DNA from: Prorocentrum cordatum
Taxonomy: Eukaryota; Sar; Dinophyceae; Prorocentrales; Prorocentraceae
Length of the DNA stretch: 64,000 nt
Reading direction: 5' to 3'
Assembly: GCA_963575745.1 (NCBI GenBank)
Contig: CAUYUJ010014560.1
Coordinates: 797,353 to 861,352, forward strand
Positions 13,134 to 23,578 of this stretch are shown here, in pieces; position 1 is the stretch's first letter; the number at the start of each line of letters is the position of its first letter. The position numbers and the translations under genes are program-made. The notes below the pieces were generated by a model, which made no database searches, was not told where the DNA came from, and worked only from the letters and a program-made list of their open reading frames with translations.

Positions 13134-13165
13134 TCGTCGCCCTCGTCGTCGTCGTCGTCGAAGAA
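13083..13165. repeat. (GCC)n and (GTC)n microsatellite
   Basis: GCC triplets followed by GTC triplets, fused to the 3' end of the decayed locus. Confidence 0.9.
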
Positions 13166-13274
13166 GAAAACAGAGGACCGGAATAATCGAGGAGGGAGGA
13201 GGCCACAGAGCCGAGAATACCACTAAATCCGCAATCCCCTGGATCGGCGGCATTGGCTGGAGGCCATTACAACA

Positions 13275-13425
13275 GAAAACACTCCGTAGTAGAAAAACAC
13301 TACGTAATAGAAAACTCTACGTAGAAAACAATACGTAGATACCACTACGTAAACAACACGACGCAGAACACACTGCGTAAGAACCACGACGTAAAAACAC
13401 TGCGTACAACGAAACACTGCGCAGG
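13275..13425. repeat. Degenerate tandem array of TACGTA palindromes
   Basis: About nine units of 14-18 bp of the form ACACTACGTAANAAAA, each centred on the palindrome TACGTA or a variant (TGCGTA, GACGTA). It is AT-rich against a GC-rich background. Confidence 0.8.
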
Positions 13426-13699
13426 TTCTTTTTGAAAATATCACGGTTAAAATTTAGATTCCACAATTAAGACGAGCCCTTGGTTCAGAAACGTTGCCCA
13501 TGAGAGCTGACAGGGAAAGGGACGAAATGACACATCTACTAGTGAAACAAAGCGGGCAACCAGGATGAACAGAGACGTCTATGGGAGGAAGGGGGTGGCC
13601 TTGGAGGGCGTCTTCGGGCCATCCCTGAGGCCCACGGAGGGGGCGAGGGGAGGACGACGACGACGACGAACACCTGCAGGAGCAATATCCGACGCGAAA

Positions 13700-14235
13700 C
13701 TTGAAGTTCCAAAGAGGAGGCAAACCGCCTCTTGGAGCCCTCGTTGGACGCTCTTGGGGCGCTCTTGGGGCCGCCTTGGGGCCGTCTCGGGGCCCTTTTG
13801 GGGCCCCCTTGCCGTTCTCCTGGGGCTCTCTTGGGAGCCCTGTTAGGCCCCTTGGGCCATCATGTAGGCATCGATCACAGGGTCGATCACAGGAGGGGAG
13901 GTCCCGATTTCCCCCCCCCCCCCCCGCGGGTGCCATCTGGGGCCTCTTGGGGCGCTCTTGGGCCGCTCGTGGGCGCTCTTGCGGCCGCTTGGGGAGCCTC
14001 TTAAAATGCGAGAACGCACGACTACGTGATTGCCTTGCGGTGCCTGAGGATTGTAGCCTCTTGGGGGGATGCTGACGGGGCTCCGAGAATAATTGGAACT
14101 GTCTTGTTGTTCTCGTCGGGCCTCTTGGAGGTATGTCGGAAGCTATCTTGAACCATCTTTTGCTATTTCGAGCCGACTTGGAGGCCATCGTGGAGCATCG
14201 GAGGCTCTCCTGGAGCCATCTTGGGAGAAACAGGA
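13700..14235. repeat. CTTGGGGC minisatellite, locus 1
   Basis: Tandem CTTGGGGCNNT units mostly 11 bp apart (clear at 13750-13830 and 13930-14000), becoming degenerate toward 14235. The same family appears at 19470, 42440, 43690, 46050 and 47035. It encodes GPSWGPL on one strand and GPRGPQ on the other, in several frames at once. Confidence 0.85.
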
Positions 14236-14956
14236 CTCCGAGCCACCTCGCGAACACCCACCGAACATCCCCAGGGATGGGAGGGGAGGGTCTCCCTCCA
14301 CGAAGGTAAACGTGGTTTGGAAGAGGAAAGGGAGATGTCGCTAGACCACCTTAGCCCAAAGGGCTGGTGGGATTCAGCTGTACTCGCCAAGTGAGAACTC
14401 CATGACAATCGTCGTCGTCCTGGGCCCAGCGTCTGTGCCAGAAGATCTGGGCAAACAATGGTGGCGCTGGGAGCGCCAGGCAACGCCGACTGCGCCCCGT
14501 GTCGTGGTCGTCATCTTCGTCGTCGGGGCAGGTCCAGGGGGCGAACCCCCCAAAAATGCAGGGCCAGCCGAACAAAAATCCGAGAGCGCATTCCGAAAGC
14601 CAACCCAGAATATGCATGCGGACTCCACCTGATCTCCAGGAGCGTGCGTGCATGCGGGGGAGACGAGGGGAGGGGAAGGGTGAGGTGCCGAAGAGACTGG
14701 CGATGAGATGAGGAGATGGGAGGGAGGAAGGGGGGATGGAGGATGTGCCAGGAGCGAGGAGGAGCGAGGAGGAGCGAGCAAGGTGTGGAGGGGAGGAGTG
14801 ATTGCACAGAGAACGGGAGGAAGGGAAAATGAAGAGGGGGATGTGCAGACGCAACGCTACAACCAGGCATCTGCAAATGAAATGATGCTCCGTGAGGAGC
14901 GCGTCGCGTGCACGGCCCCCCATGAGCCCAGATCGCCGAAGAGTAGAATGCCAAGC
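14236..14956. other. Unassigned DNA
   Basis: No supported gene or RNA. A GAGGAGCGA-like purine-rich stretch occurs at 14700-14800. Confidence 0.4.
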
Positions 14957-15356
14957 AGTGGAACTCGCACGAGTTGAACTCGCGCGGACGGAACTCGAGA
15001 GGATTAGAACTCGCACGGACGGAACTCGCGCGAACGTAACTCGCACGCGCGAAACTCGCACGTGGCGGAATTCGTACGTGCGGAACTCGCACGAAAACAA
15101 CTCGCACGAGCGAAACTCGCACACGGCAAGGCATCGAGCGTGTTCGACGCACGCGCGTGCGAATTCCGTTCGTGCGTGTTTCGCTCGTGCAAACTCAATC
15201 CGTGCGAATTCTGGCTCGTGCGTGTTCCGTCCGTGCGAGGCCCCTGACACATGCGAGTTCCGTGCGTGCGAATCCCGCCCCGTGCGAGTTCCACCTCGTG
15301 CGAATTCCGCGCGTGCAAATTCCGTGCGTGCGAGTTTCGCGCGTGCGAGCTCCACC
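14957..15356. repeat. Palindromic minisatellite: head-to-head arrays of GAACTCGCACG
   Basis: The left arm (about 14957-15122) holds roughly a dozen 13-16 bp units of the form GAACTCGCACG. The right arm (about 15155-15356) holds the reverse complement, CGTGCGAGTTC, in similar number. The centre near 15125-15155 has little repeat. The arms could pair as a long imperfect hairpin or cruciform. Confidence 0.85.
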
Positions 15357-16500
15357 TCGCCCCCCCCGCCTTGCCGTCGATCTTGCTCTTCTCGATGAAA
15401 TCCTCTAGATGAGGCGGGCAGGCAACTCCCTTGACCACGCCGCTGGCTCGCCCAAAACTCGACGCCTGCCTGACTATTGACAGGCACTTTGACCGGCGAC
15501 CCAGCGAACCCAACCCTTACCTTCGCGAGCAGCGCAGCAATGCCCGAAAAAGGCACCAAATGATACCTGTTGGCGGGTTTCCAAAATACCTGTTAGTGAG
15601 TACCCATTGTGGTGCCGCTGATATCGCCCTCCCCTGCGCGCGCCTGGGCGGACGACAAGGAGGGGAGGGGGATAACAAAAGAGGACGGGAGGGTGTTAAC
15701 GACTTCGTTGCAAGCAGCTGGTTTCTCCCGGCGCCTCCCGGCCCAGAGAAGCGGCAGCGCACATCTGGTAGGTAGAAGGCGCCCGGCGGCGGGGCGCTGA
15801 ACGAAGCAGTGCCGCCCCCCCCTCTTTCCCCCCCCCCCTGGTCGTCCGACGCGTCTCATGGTCTCATGCAGCCCACTAGCGCCGTGCGTCGAAGGGTGAC
15901 GGCCAAGGCCATCACCCGGCAAATATCTAGAGTGGTTTACAATGTGGCTCCCCGGAGGTCTGAACCCCTTCCTGCTCCTCCTCCTCTTTCTCTCTCCTCC
16001 TCCTCCTCCTCCTCCTCCTCTTCCTCCTCCTGCTCCTGCTCCTTCTCCTCCTGCTCCTCCTCGTCATCCATCCACCCTCCTGCTCTTCCTCCGGCGCCTC
16101 CTCCACGTGGGTCCAAGGGGCGGGGACGACGGTGGGAGAACCGCGCCCTGGCGATGGGACCGTCCCTCCCCCCCCCGCTGAAAAAAACCTCCCCCCAAAG
16201 GGACCCCCGAGCGGGGCCGTGCACCGATCTTCTCGCTGCCCCCCTTTCCCCGACCATGGCCGTCCCCCTTTCCGGCAGCCCCCAATCGGGACGCGGCGGA
16301 TACAGCAACACCCTATACTGCCTCATGGAAATCAACTGTCCAATTGGCGGATGGCCTTTGCCAAGAAGCGCCCCGAGGGCCCCTGGTCGCCCGCCCCCTC
16401 GAGGAGGGCCAGCTCTGGGATGCGCATACCCGTATTTCCATGAACCATACATAAGAAATATGTTTCTTGCGCTACACGACGTTACATGTTGGTTCAACTG
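15357..16500. other. Unassigned DNA with a CCT microsatellite
   Basis: Pyrimidine-rich CCT repeats lie at about 15975-16080. Nothing else was recognised. Open frames on both strands are compositional. Confidence 0.45.
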
Positions 16501-16800
16501 ATATACGGTCTTCACGATTTCGGCTCACTTCATATAAGCACCTCGATGTTCCTCGTATGCGCAACGGAAACCTATGTTGTTTCTTGCGTGGGCGGCGCCA
16601 TCCACGATATCGATGATTTGTTGTGCGTGCCATGAAACACTTCGATGGTTTCCGTGTGCGCCACGAACGGCCTCGCCAATTATTTGCGCGCGTCCTGAAA
16701 CACCTCAAAGCTGTTCCTTTGCGGCATGAGCGATCTCGATAAGTCTCGCGTGAGCGACAGTCGACCTCGATGACTCGTCTTGCGCCATAAAAAACTTGGA
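16500..16800. repeat. Degenerate tandem repeat, about 45-70 bp units
   Basis: Recurring pieces such as TTGCGTGGGC, GTGCGTGCCATGAAACAC, GTGCGCCACGAA and GCGCGTCCTGAAACACCTC, with CCTCGATG- or CTTCGATG-type spacers, indicate an old diverged tandem array. Confidence 0.5.
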
Positions 16801-17286
16801 TCGTTGTCGCGGCGCCAACTGGAACTGGCGGGCGACCAACCCGAGAGTTGGCGGGTGACCGAACCCTAGTGTTGACTGGTTTGACGTGGCAGTCAGCTTG
16901 CGGATAGGTATCGGTGCTTGGGTCGCGCGTGGCGTGCCGCCACGCGGTGGGGAAATGGAGGTGCAGGATTGTAACTTACCGATTGGCCCGAGAGCGTCGG
17001 GAGCGTAATGCCTGAGAGCCGGCGCAGTCGGGTAACTACTCCAATGTGCTTTGGTAAGTTGTATGTACAGAACAACTGATGTAAGAGCCAGCCGCATGAA
17101 GATGTAGCCAACTCCGCTACCAAGTGAAAGATCAACCGGTCCGGCGTGTGAGTTTAAGGAGGAGGGGGTGTCAGGGGTGGCTCTGCCGGGGTATTTGATA
17201 TGACACGTCGCATCGCAAGGGCTAAGACCAGCAAAACAGAGAGGAAATCGCTAACAGCCCAACCCCAAGAGGGAGGGCGCCAGCGA
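16801..17286. other. Unassigned DNA beyond the LINE 3' end
   Basis: Includes a copy of GGGGTGGCTCTGCCGGGG near 17173 that recurs at about 18305 and 18558, with GTGAGTTT(G)AAGGAG just upstream here (17152) and near 18501. May contain 3' untranslated sequence of the fragment at 17287-18215. Confidence 0.35.
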
Positions 17287-18215
17287 CTAACTCCCCACCT
17301 CACCAGTAGAAGCCGAACCACTGCCGTCCACCGCACAAGCGAAGTCAGCAAGAGGCACTAGCTCGTCAAGCGGCACATCCCTATTACTGGGATGGATACC
17401 TCTTCTAAGCCGAGAGAGGTTGATACGCGTGTGGTTGGAGGAGGGCCCGCCCTTGCAGGCTCTCGCCAACCCACCAAGCCTGACCCCCTCAGAGACACTG
17501 CCACAGTCCATGCAGCAGAAGAGGGTGACCCCATCAGGGGTACCCGTCAGGTGAAATTTATGCCCCTGAGGCTCCTGCACAACGGCGCACAACACAGGGT
17601 TGAAACCAAGACAGTCCGCAGCAGGCTGCGGAGGGTCCGAACGCACACGAGTAAGACAACGCGTGCACGCCCACAAACCTCGAATCCACCTGAACTCGTG
17701 GCCACGATCCCTCCACTGGGGCGCCTGCGCCCCTCCAACAACGGGGGCAGCGGACGGGCCCAAAGGGGCCCCAGCGGGGGCAGGGGCAGGAGGAGGGGGG
17801 GACACCCCGAGGGGGAGTGGAGGGACTTGGCTCTCCCCGGCCAGCCACGCCCAGCACCTCTGAGGCGGCGCTGACGGTGGCGGCACGGGCGGCACTGCCA
17901 CCAGCAGTGGCGGCACTGGCTGCACCAGCGCGGGAGGCGCCTACCCTTCCCAGACGGCTGCTGGGCCTGGCTGGCGCAAGACTTGACCAAAGCAACAGGG
18001 TTTTGGCCGCATAGATCAGAAAACTCCTGAGGCTGGACGTTTCAAAACGAAACTCAAAGAGTTCATTCTCCGACGGACGGGAATGGGTCATCGCAGCCGC
18101 CTTTGCAACCACATCAGCCCAATGATTTCCTTTGGCCCTAAACCAGTCTACACAGAAAGGCTCGAAACAATCAGCACTCTGATGGCCTTCCACTTTTGTG
18201 ATGGCAAGAGCGTTT
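17287..18215 (-). pseudogene. 5'-truncated LINE 3' end: RNase H remnant plus zinc-ribbon-like C-terminus
   Basis: Reading on the minus strand, the frame from 18215 to about 18000 gives ITKVEGHQSADCFEPFCVDW and then NHWADVVAKAAAMTH. These resemble the last block of an RNase H domain of LINE type (KVKGH ... GNDxADxLAxxGAxxH). After a frameshift, the frame ending at 17287 gives GHEFRWIRGLWACTRCLTRV and DGVTLFCCMDCGSVSEG, two Cys-x2-Cys modules, then a basic NLSRLRRGIHPSNRD segment. This tandem CxxC tail is familiar from dinoflagellate LINE proteins. The upstream part is absent: the sequence changes abruptly at about 18215 into a poly-T/poly-G junction and G-rich repeats. 5' truncation is usual for LINE copies. 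Confidence 0.6.
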
Positions 18216-18600
18216 TTTTTTTGGGGGGGGGGGGGCCTGGTCACCCGTCCCGCCTGTGGACGGGGGGAATTGGGGGGGGAAGACGGGGGGGGGTCCAGTG
18301 GCCGGGGTGGCTCTGCTGGGGTAAGGGGGAGGAGGAGGGGGGGGCGTCTGGTGGCGCGGGTTCCTGCGGCGTGGGGGCGGGGGGGTGTCCGGTCCCCCAT
18401 CCCACCTGTGGACAGGGGGGAAATTTGGGGAAAAAAGGGGGGGCCGATGGCGTGGACTCCGACCGCGTGGGGGAGGGGAACGGGGGGTTTCCGTGGCGCG
18501 TGAGTTTGAAGGAGCCTCAGCTACAGCCTCGAGGCTGAGCTTCAGCCTATGGTGGGGTTGCCGGGGTGGCTCTGCCAGGGAAGGAGGGGAGGAGGGGGGT
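18216..18600. repeat. G-rich tandem repeat, about 156-bp unit
   Basis: The block CCCGCCTGTGGACGGGGGG at about 18249 recurs as CCCACCTGTGGACAGGGGGG at about 18405. GGGGTGGCTCTGC blocks recur at about 18305 and 18558. Long G runs dominate the plus strand. Confidence 0.7.
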
Positions 18601-18739
18601 GCGCGCGCGTGCGCAGGTCAATGTTTGTCCGCGCGCGCGAGAAAGGAATTGGGGAAAGGAAGAGAGAGAAGTGGAACCGGACAAGACCGGAACACAGGGA
18701 ACAAATAGGGGGAAGACGAAGGTGGCAGTGAAATGAGTG

Positions 18740-19020
18740 TCTGTTGCGTGGAGCATGTGTGTGCGCGTTGCCTGCGCGTGCGCGTGCATGTGCCTGAGAA
18801 GGTGGCGCGCGTGTGTGGGTGGTGTGTGTGTGTGTGTGTGTGTCTGTGGGTGTGTGTAGTGTGTGTGTAGTGTGTGTAGTGTGTGTAGTGTGTGTAGTGT
18901 GTGTAGTGTGTGTGTGTATGTGTGTGTGTATGTGTGTGTGTGTGTGAATGTGTGCGTGCGTGCGTGCGTGTGTGCGTGCGTGCGTGTGCGTGTGCGTGTG
19001 TGTGTGTGTGTGTGCGCGAG
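18740..19020. repeat. (GT)n / (GTGTGTAGT)n / (GTGC)n microsatellite
   Basis: GT dinucleotides with a GTGTGTAGT nonamer stretch at about 18855-18915 and GTGCGTGC at about 18950-18990. Confidence 0.95.
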
Positions 19021-19469
19021 TGCGCGTTATGTCTGCGAGCGCGTGCGCGCGCGTCTGTCGGCGAAGTGTCGCCGCCCAGTCTGGGGGGCGCCCCAAACGA
19101 CCCGGATCGGCGGCAGGCCGAAGGCCACAATAAGGGTACGGGGCTTGACCATGAGGTAGTAAAATGAAAACCGCACTCTTCGGAAAACGTCGGCGGCGTA
19201 CCGAAGTATCCCACAACTCATCCCAGAATGGCAAGCAAGACGAGAGGTAAGAGAGAAACCATGGGATCGGGAGATGGATCATAGATGGACGTGGCCTTTT
19301 GTTCGATCTTATGATCCACAGATAGAGGCGTACAGGTTCGTACACGTAGCAGATAGGACTGCGAAGTCTTGAGTCAAGACAGCGTCGGATATAGCGTTCG
19401 CTATACAGGCTCTCCTTAAACCTCGTTGACAATGCGGGACCCGAACGGACACGTTGAGCTCTAGACGCC
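19021..19469. other. Unassigned DNA
   Basis: No supported gene or RNA was seen. Confidence 0.35.
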
Positions 19470-19815
19470 GAAAGTTCCCCTGGAAGCCCGAAGAGGCCCC
19501 CAAGAAGCCCACAAGAGGCCCCCGAGAGGGCCCAAGAGACCCCCAAGAGACCTCCACAGAAGGTCCACAGAGCCAGAAATTAGTGATTTCTCTGGAGTGT
19601 TTGAAGCTTTTTGGCATTTTCGTGGCGGGAGCTTTCCGGCGCTCTCCAAGACGGCCCAAGAGGCTTCCAACATGGCCCAAGAGGCCTCCAAGAGCGCCTC
19701 CAATAGCCCTCCAAGAGCGCCCACAACGGCCCCAGAGGGCCCCTAGGCCTAGACAGCCCCAGATGCTTCCAAGATGGCCGAAGAAGCTCTCAAGACGGCC
19801 CCAAGAGCATGCCCA
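19470..19815. repeat. CCCCAAGAG minisatellite, locus 2 (reverse orientation)
   Basis: Units such as CCCAAGAGGCC and CCCCCGAGAGG on the plus strand are the reverse complement of the 13.7-kb family. The array is split by a unique segment of about 65 bp (19572-19640). Confidence 0.8.
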
Positions 19816-20404
19816 GACGAGGGACCCGAGGAGGAGGAGGAAGAGGAGGAGGAGCAGGAGGAAGCCTCTTGCCACGGTCCTCGTCGATCGTCGAAGGAAC
19901 ACCGAAATGCCCCCCGGGGCGAAAGGCTCCGCAGGGCCACCAAGGAGGATACAAGATTGGCGTCCTCGGAATCAGGATCCGTCACAATTTACACTGTTCG
20001 CGTTCTGGATGCCGCAATTCCTCCCAACTTGCCCAACATTCGCGTCCCCAAAACCACGATCCCTGCAAATTCCGCGACACGGGCGCCCCTCGCTAATTAA
20101 GCCATCTTCGGATCGCCGAAGCCACGATCACCTTAATTAACTCCGCCGGCCCAGCGAACCAGAGCCGTGCTAATATCTCAAGTAACTGGTAAACAGAATT
20201 TCGAGTTCGCGCGCGCAGGGCGGCCCCTGGAGGTCCGAGGTCGACGAATACCCCGAGCAGGTCCCGGACAGGTCCCCCGCAAGTCCCCATGAGAGATGGT
20301 TATGCTCCTGCGCGCCGCCCTCACGGCCTCCCAAGAGCCCAGAAAGCGGCCCTGAGGCTCCCGAGAGGCCCCCAAAGGCACGAGAACACCACAACGCAGC
20401 CACA
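19816..20404. other. Unassigned DNA
   Basis: A short GGA tract lies at 19830-19860. No gene recognised. Confidence 0.35.
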
Positions 20405-20765
20405 GTGATGCGAAATGGGCCGGCGGAATGAGCGAAGCGGTTAGATATTTGAGATCAGAACTTGGCGCCGAAAAAAATGCGAGGTTAGAATTGAGCTCCG
20501 GTTCAAATGTCGGGCCGAGTACCGAAGTCAAACTTGAGGTCAGTAAAACGCCCTGAACAAAACAACTGAAAGCGAGGTCGACATTGCGGTCAGCATTGAA
20601 ACGGCAGTTGAAGTCATACTGAAGCACTGAGGTGTATAGCGAGGTCAAAATTGATGTCCCATTAGAGGGCCGAGGGGATTCCCGAGATCAACATTGAAAT
20701 GCTACCATTGCACCGAAGTAACTACCGAGGTCGAACTTGACGTCCAAGACCACAAGGAGGACGCA
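20405..20765. repeat. Degenerate GAGGTCNAAATTGA tandem repeat
   Basis: Recurring GAGGTTAGAATTGAG, GAAGTCAAACTTGAGG, GAGGTCGACATTG, GAGGTCAAAATTGATG and GAGGTCGAACTTGACG, spaced by roughly 20-50 bp. Confidence 0.6.
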
Positions 20766-22267
20766 TATCAGAGAACGAGGGGGCTAAACACAGATGAGCG
20801 CTGGGGCAAATCAAAATGCTAGGCCCCGCTTCTCACATGGAAACGCCAACGGCTGAACGCACTACTGTTATCAACCCAACCCACGGTTGGTCGTCGCATG
20901 GCGTCGCGGTGGGCGGGGAACTACAATCTTATTATGCTCGTCGCGCGGCAACGCTGAAGGGGGGACCAAACAAGCTGCTGTCGAAGAGGGGAGCCACGAA
21001 CAGGGGGGTTCGCGAATCATGGTCTGAGGCACGCTTGTGGACCAGGGGTGCCAAGCAACTCTTAAGACACAAATGTGGAACCTGGATTATTCCATGGCTC
21101 CAACCATGATGCCCCTCTTTATCCGGAACCCCTCTTTAAAGTTCCAAAATCTACTCGTCGCGCGGTAAATTCGCCAACGTGTTCGATTCTATTCAACTCG
21201 ATTCATGGCACGGGCACGGTGGGCAACCCATCCTTCCTTGACGTTCCCGCCCTGTCCTTCTCCTCTTCCTGTTCTCCCCCCCTGCACCCTGCATTTTTGC
21301 CGTCCTTCCGTGCCCTGAGCTGCCGAAGCGCTGCTCACTATAGGACTGCTGCCCGACCGCGCCGGACTGCAATTTCAAACCGCTTCTTGCCAATGCTTAG
21401 GCTGCGCCCTGTTCAGTGTCAGCGAGGAGCCAGGCCGAATCCAGCCGCCGTCAGAAGCAAAAACACAAGAAGACAATCACCTGCAACGGTTGCATTCCAT
21501 CCGTCACGCGGAAACGCGAAAAGAACGGTAACAACTACTATTATACTCTGCTCGCCGAGCGGCAACGCGAAGGGAGCAGAGCGGGGCGGAGCGCCGGCCA
21601 CAACATCCGTCCAGCTGGACGGTTCCATACTGCGCGAAACGTACGGCGAAGCCAGACTTGCATCAGACATTGACTCAGTGAGCCAGTGAAGAAGCATGCG
21701 GCCTGAACTCAACTCGAGGGCCCGAAACGACCTTGGCATAACCCTGAAATACTTCCGAGCCAGGACAGTGACCAAAGGCGACGGGGCAGGGGAAATGGAA
21801 CGGGTACTGAATCCGATTAAAAATGCGCTCAAATTAAAAACGCTCAAGAAAAAATATCTGCACTCTGCCGGCGGCGGCGCAACGCGGCAGCGACGACTTC
21901 AACGACAACAACGACGACGACACGGGATAGAGGGAACATGGGGGAAAACGAGAAAGGACAGGAGAAGCAGGAGGGGAGGGAGGGCGGCGAGTCGTCCTAG
22001 CCATGCTGAGAGAAATTAAGCTGCGCGTCGCGGGTCGTTCCATATCCTGACGGGGCGCCTGGTGCACCTGCGCACCACTGTCTGATTCCGCGGCTTCCAG
22101 CTCAGGAGCCTGATTGGCTATTTGCCTCTGCCGTCGGCCAATATTTGTTCGGTGAAGTTTCCCTTCCTGTTTGACTGGGTTTCCACCCGCCCGCGCCCGC
22201 CCAGCATTCATTGTGACGCGCTTGTCACAGAAGTCTCGTGGACCGCTTTACATATGCAATGCATGTC
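20766..22267. other. Unassigned DNA
   Basis: No supported gene. The region 22100-22267 may be the extreme 3' end of the neighbouring LINE pseudogene. Confidence 0.35.
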
Positions 22268-23010
22268 TCAGTTGTTTCGACCCAGCACCTGGAATCTCAT
22301 TCGCAACATTTTCTTCCACACAGTCCACGCGGACGAGCCGTACGGCGCTGTGGGCATGACCGCATACTCAGAGACCCGATGGCGGGACATCAATGCAAAC
22401 TGCTTGTTGCACATGCTTGTGCTTACCAAGAGCCCTCGACGCCAAAGCCAGCCAATGGGACAGAGGGTGAGAACTCTTCCCAGATATTTATCCGAGCACA
22501 CCGATTGAAGGATATCACCTGCATCGCTCCCGACGTGCGCGGTGGCGTCGAACTCCACTCTCCTGTCCGTGAGGGCTTTCCTCTTGCGCAAGTGTAAGAT
22601 TGAGCCGTACCTGGACGCCTCGCTCGGCAAATGGCATATCATATGTTTCACGTGGCTCTGGCTCTGCGCAAAGATATCGCCGGCGAACATCAGGTTGGTC
22701 AGCGGGCCGTCCTCGATGTCGATGACAAATCCGATGTAGTGGCCCGAGCGCTTCTTATTGAAAGCGCCCCATGTCCGTTTGAGCGCCTGGAAGCACCCCA
22801 CCAGCACTGTAATGAGCGCTGATCGGGTGTCCATGTTCCACGCCTCCTCAAACAGTGAGGGCGTGATTCCATCCACGCAACCGCCGCGGCTGCCTGACTG
22901 CATAAGAATTTCTCCAACAGGTCGATCTATAGCACGGAAGCGCAAAAGTCACGCAAGACCTGCCAGAGCGAGCCGTGCTCGACAATGTCCGACGCCTTTT
23001 CGGCATCGGC
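22268..23010 (-). pseudogene. LINE-type reverse transcriptase pseudogene
   Basis: Minus-strand pieces line up with a LINE RT. From 23010 downward, ADAEKASDIVEHGSLWQVLR corresponds to the block-A region D-x-x-K-A-F-D, followed by a TAG and then DLLEKFLCSQAAAAVAWMES. A second frame (225 codons ending at 22268) carries GFVIDIEDGPLTNLMFAGDI, then ASRYGSILHLRKRKALTD (the usual YGLKLHxxKTK block), and ends with YGSSAWTVWKKMLRMRF (the usual YGSExW region). The catalytic box, normally F-A-D-D, reads FAGD: the first Asp codon is GGC at 22679-22681. Stops, frameshifts and catalytic loss mark an old dead copy. The 5' part is missing. Confidence 0.7.
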
Positions 23011-23504
23011 CACGCCCAGTCAAAGCCCTTTTCTCTACCAGCAACGTCATTGCGACAAAGTGGTCCACCACTAACCGACTCTACTAGCCCACCCGTTACG
23101 AATTCAGTGCATCTAGCTGGTCCACGGCCACGCACGCGGGGGAGATACTTGCCACCTCCACAAGACACGCGGCCACGCTGGGAGAGAGCGAACTACTCCA
23201 ATTCTTACAACTGGCCCGTCACGCGCCAACGAAGGGGCGGGAACACATTCTACAAGATATGATTGTGCTCGTCAAATTGAGCGAGCGGGTCGGGCAGACC
23301 CACGGAAGGCCGCAGTGGGGCAGCCGCATCGCCGTTTCTGAGACCCTCGTCGAGCAGCAACTGCTGCGGGCCCCGCCCCGAGATGACCCGCGAACTGTCC
23401 GAAGCCTTTCGGCCCTCCTGCGAGCGCGGGGCGAGGAGGGAGGGACGAGGAGGGAGGGACGAGGAGGGATGGCAAGCGAGTGAGATGAAGAGGAGGGGAA
23501 TGCT

Positions 23505-23578
23505 GATGATGATGATGATGAGAGGAGGAGGAGGAGGAGGAGGAGGAGGAGGAGGAGGAGGAGGAGGAGGAAGAGGTA
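23505..23578. repeat. (GAT)n and (GGA)n microsatellite
   Basis: Six GAT triplets followed by about 15 GGA triplets. Confidence 0.95.
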
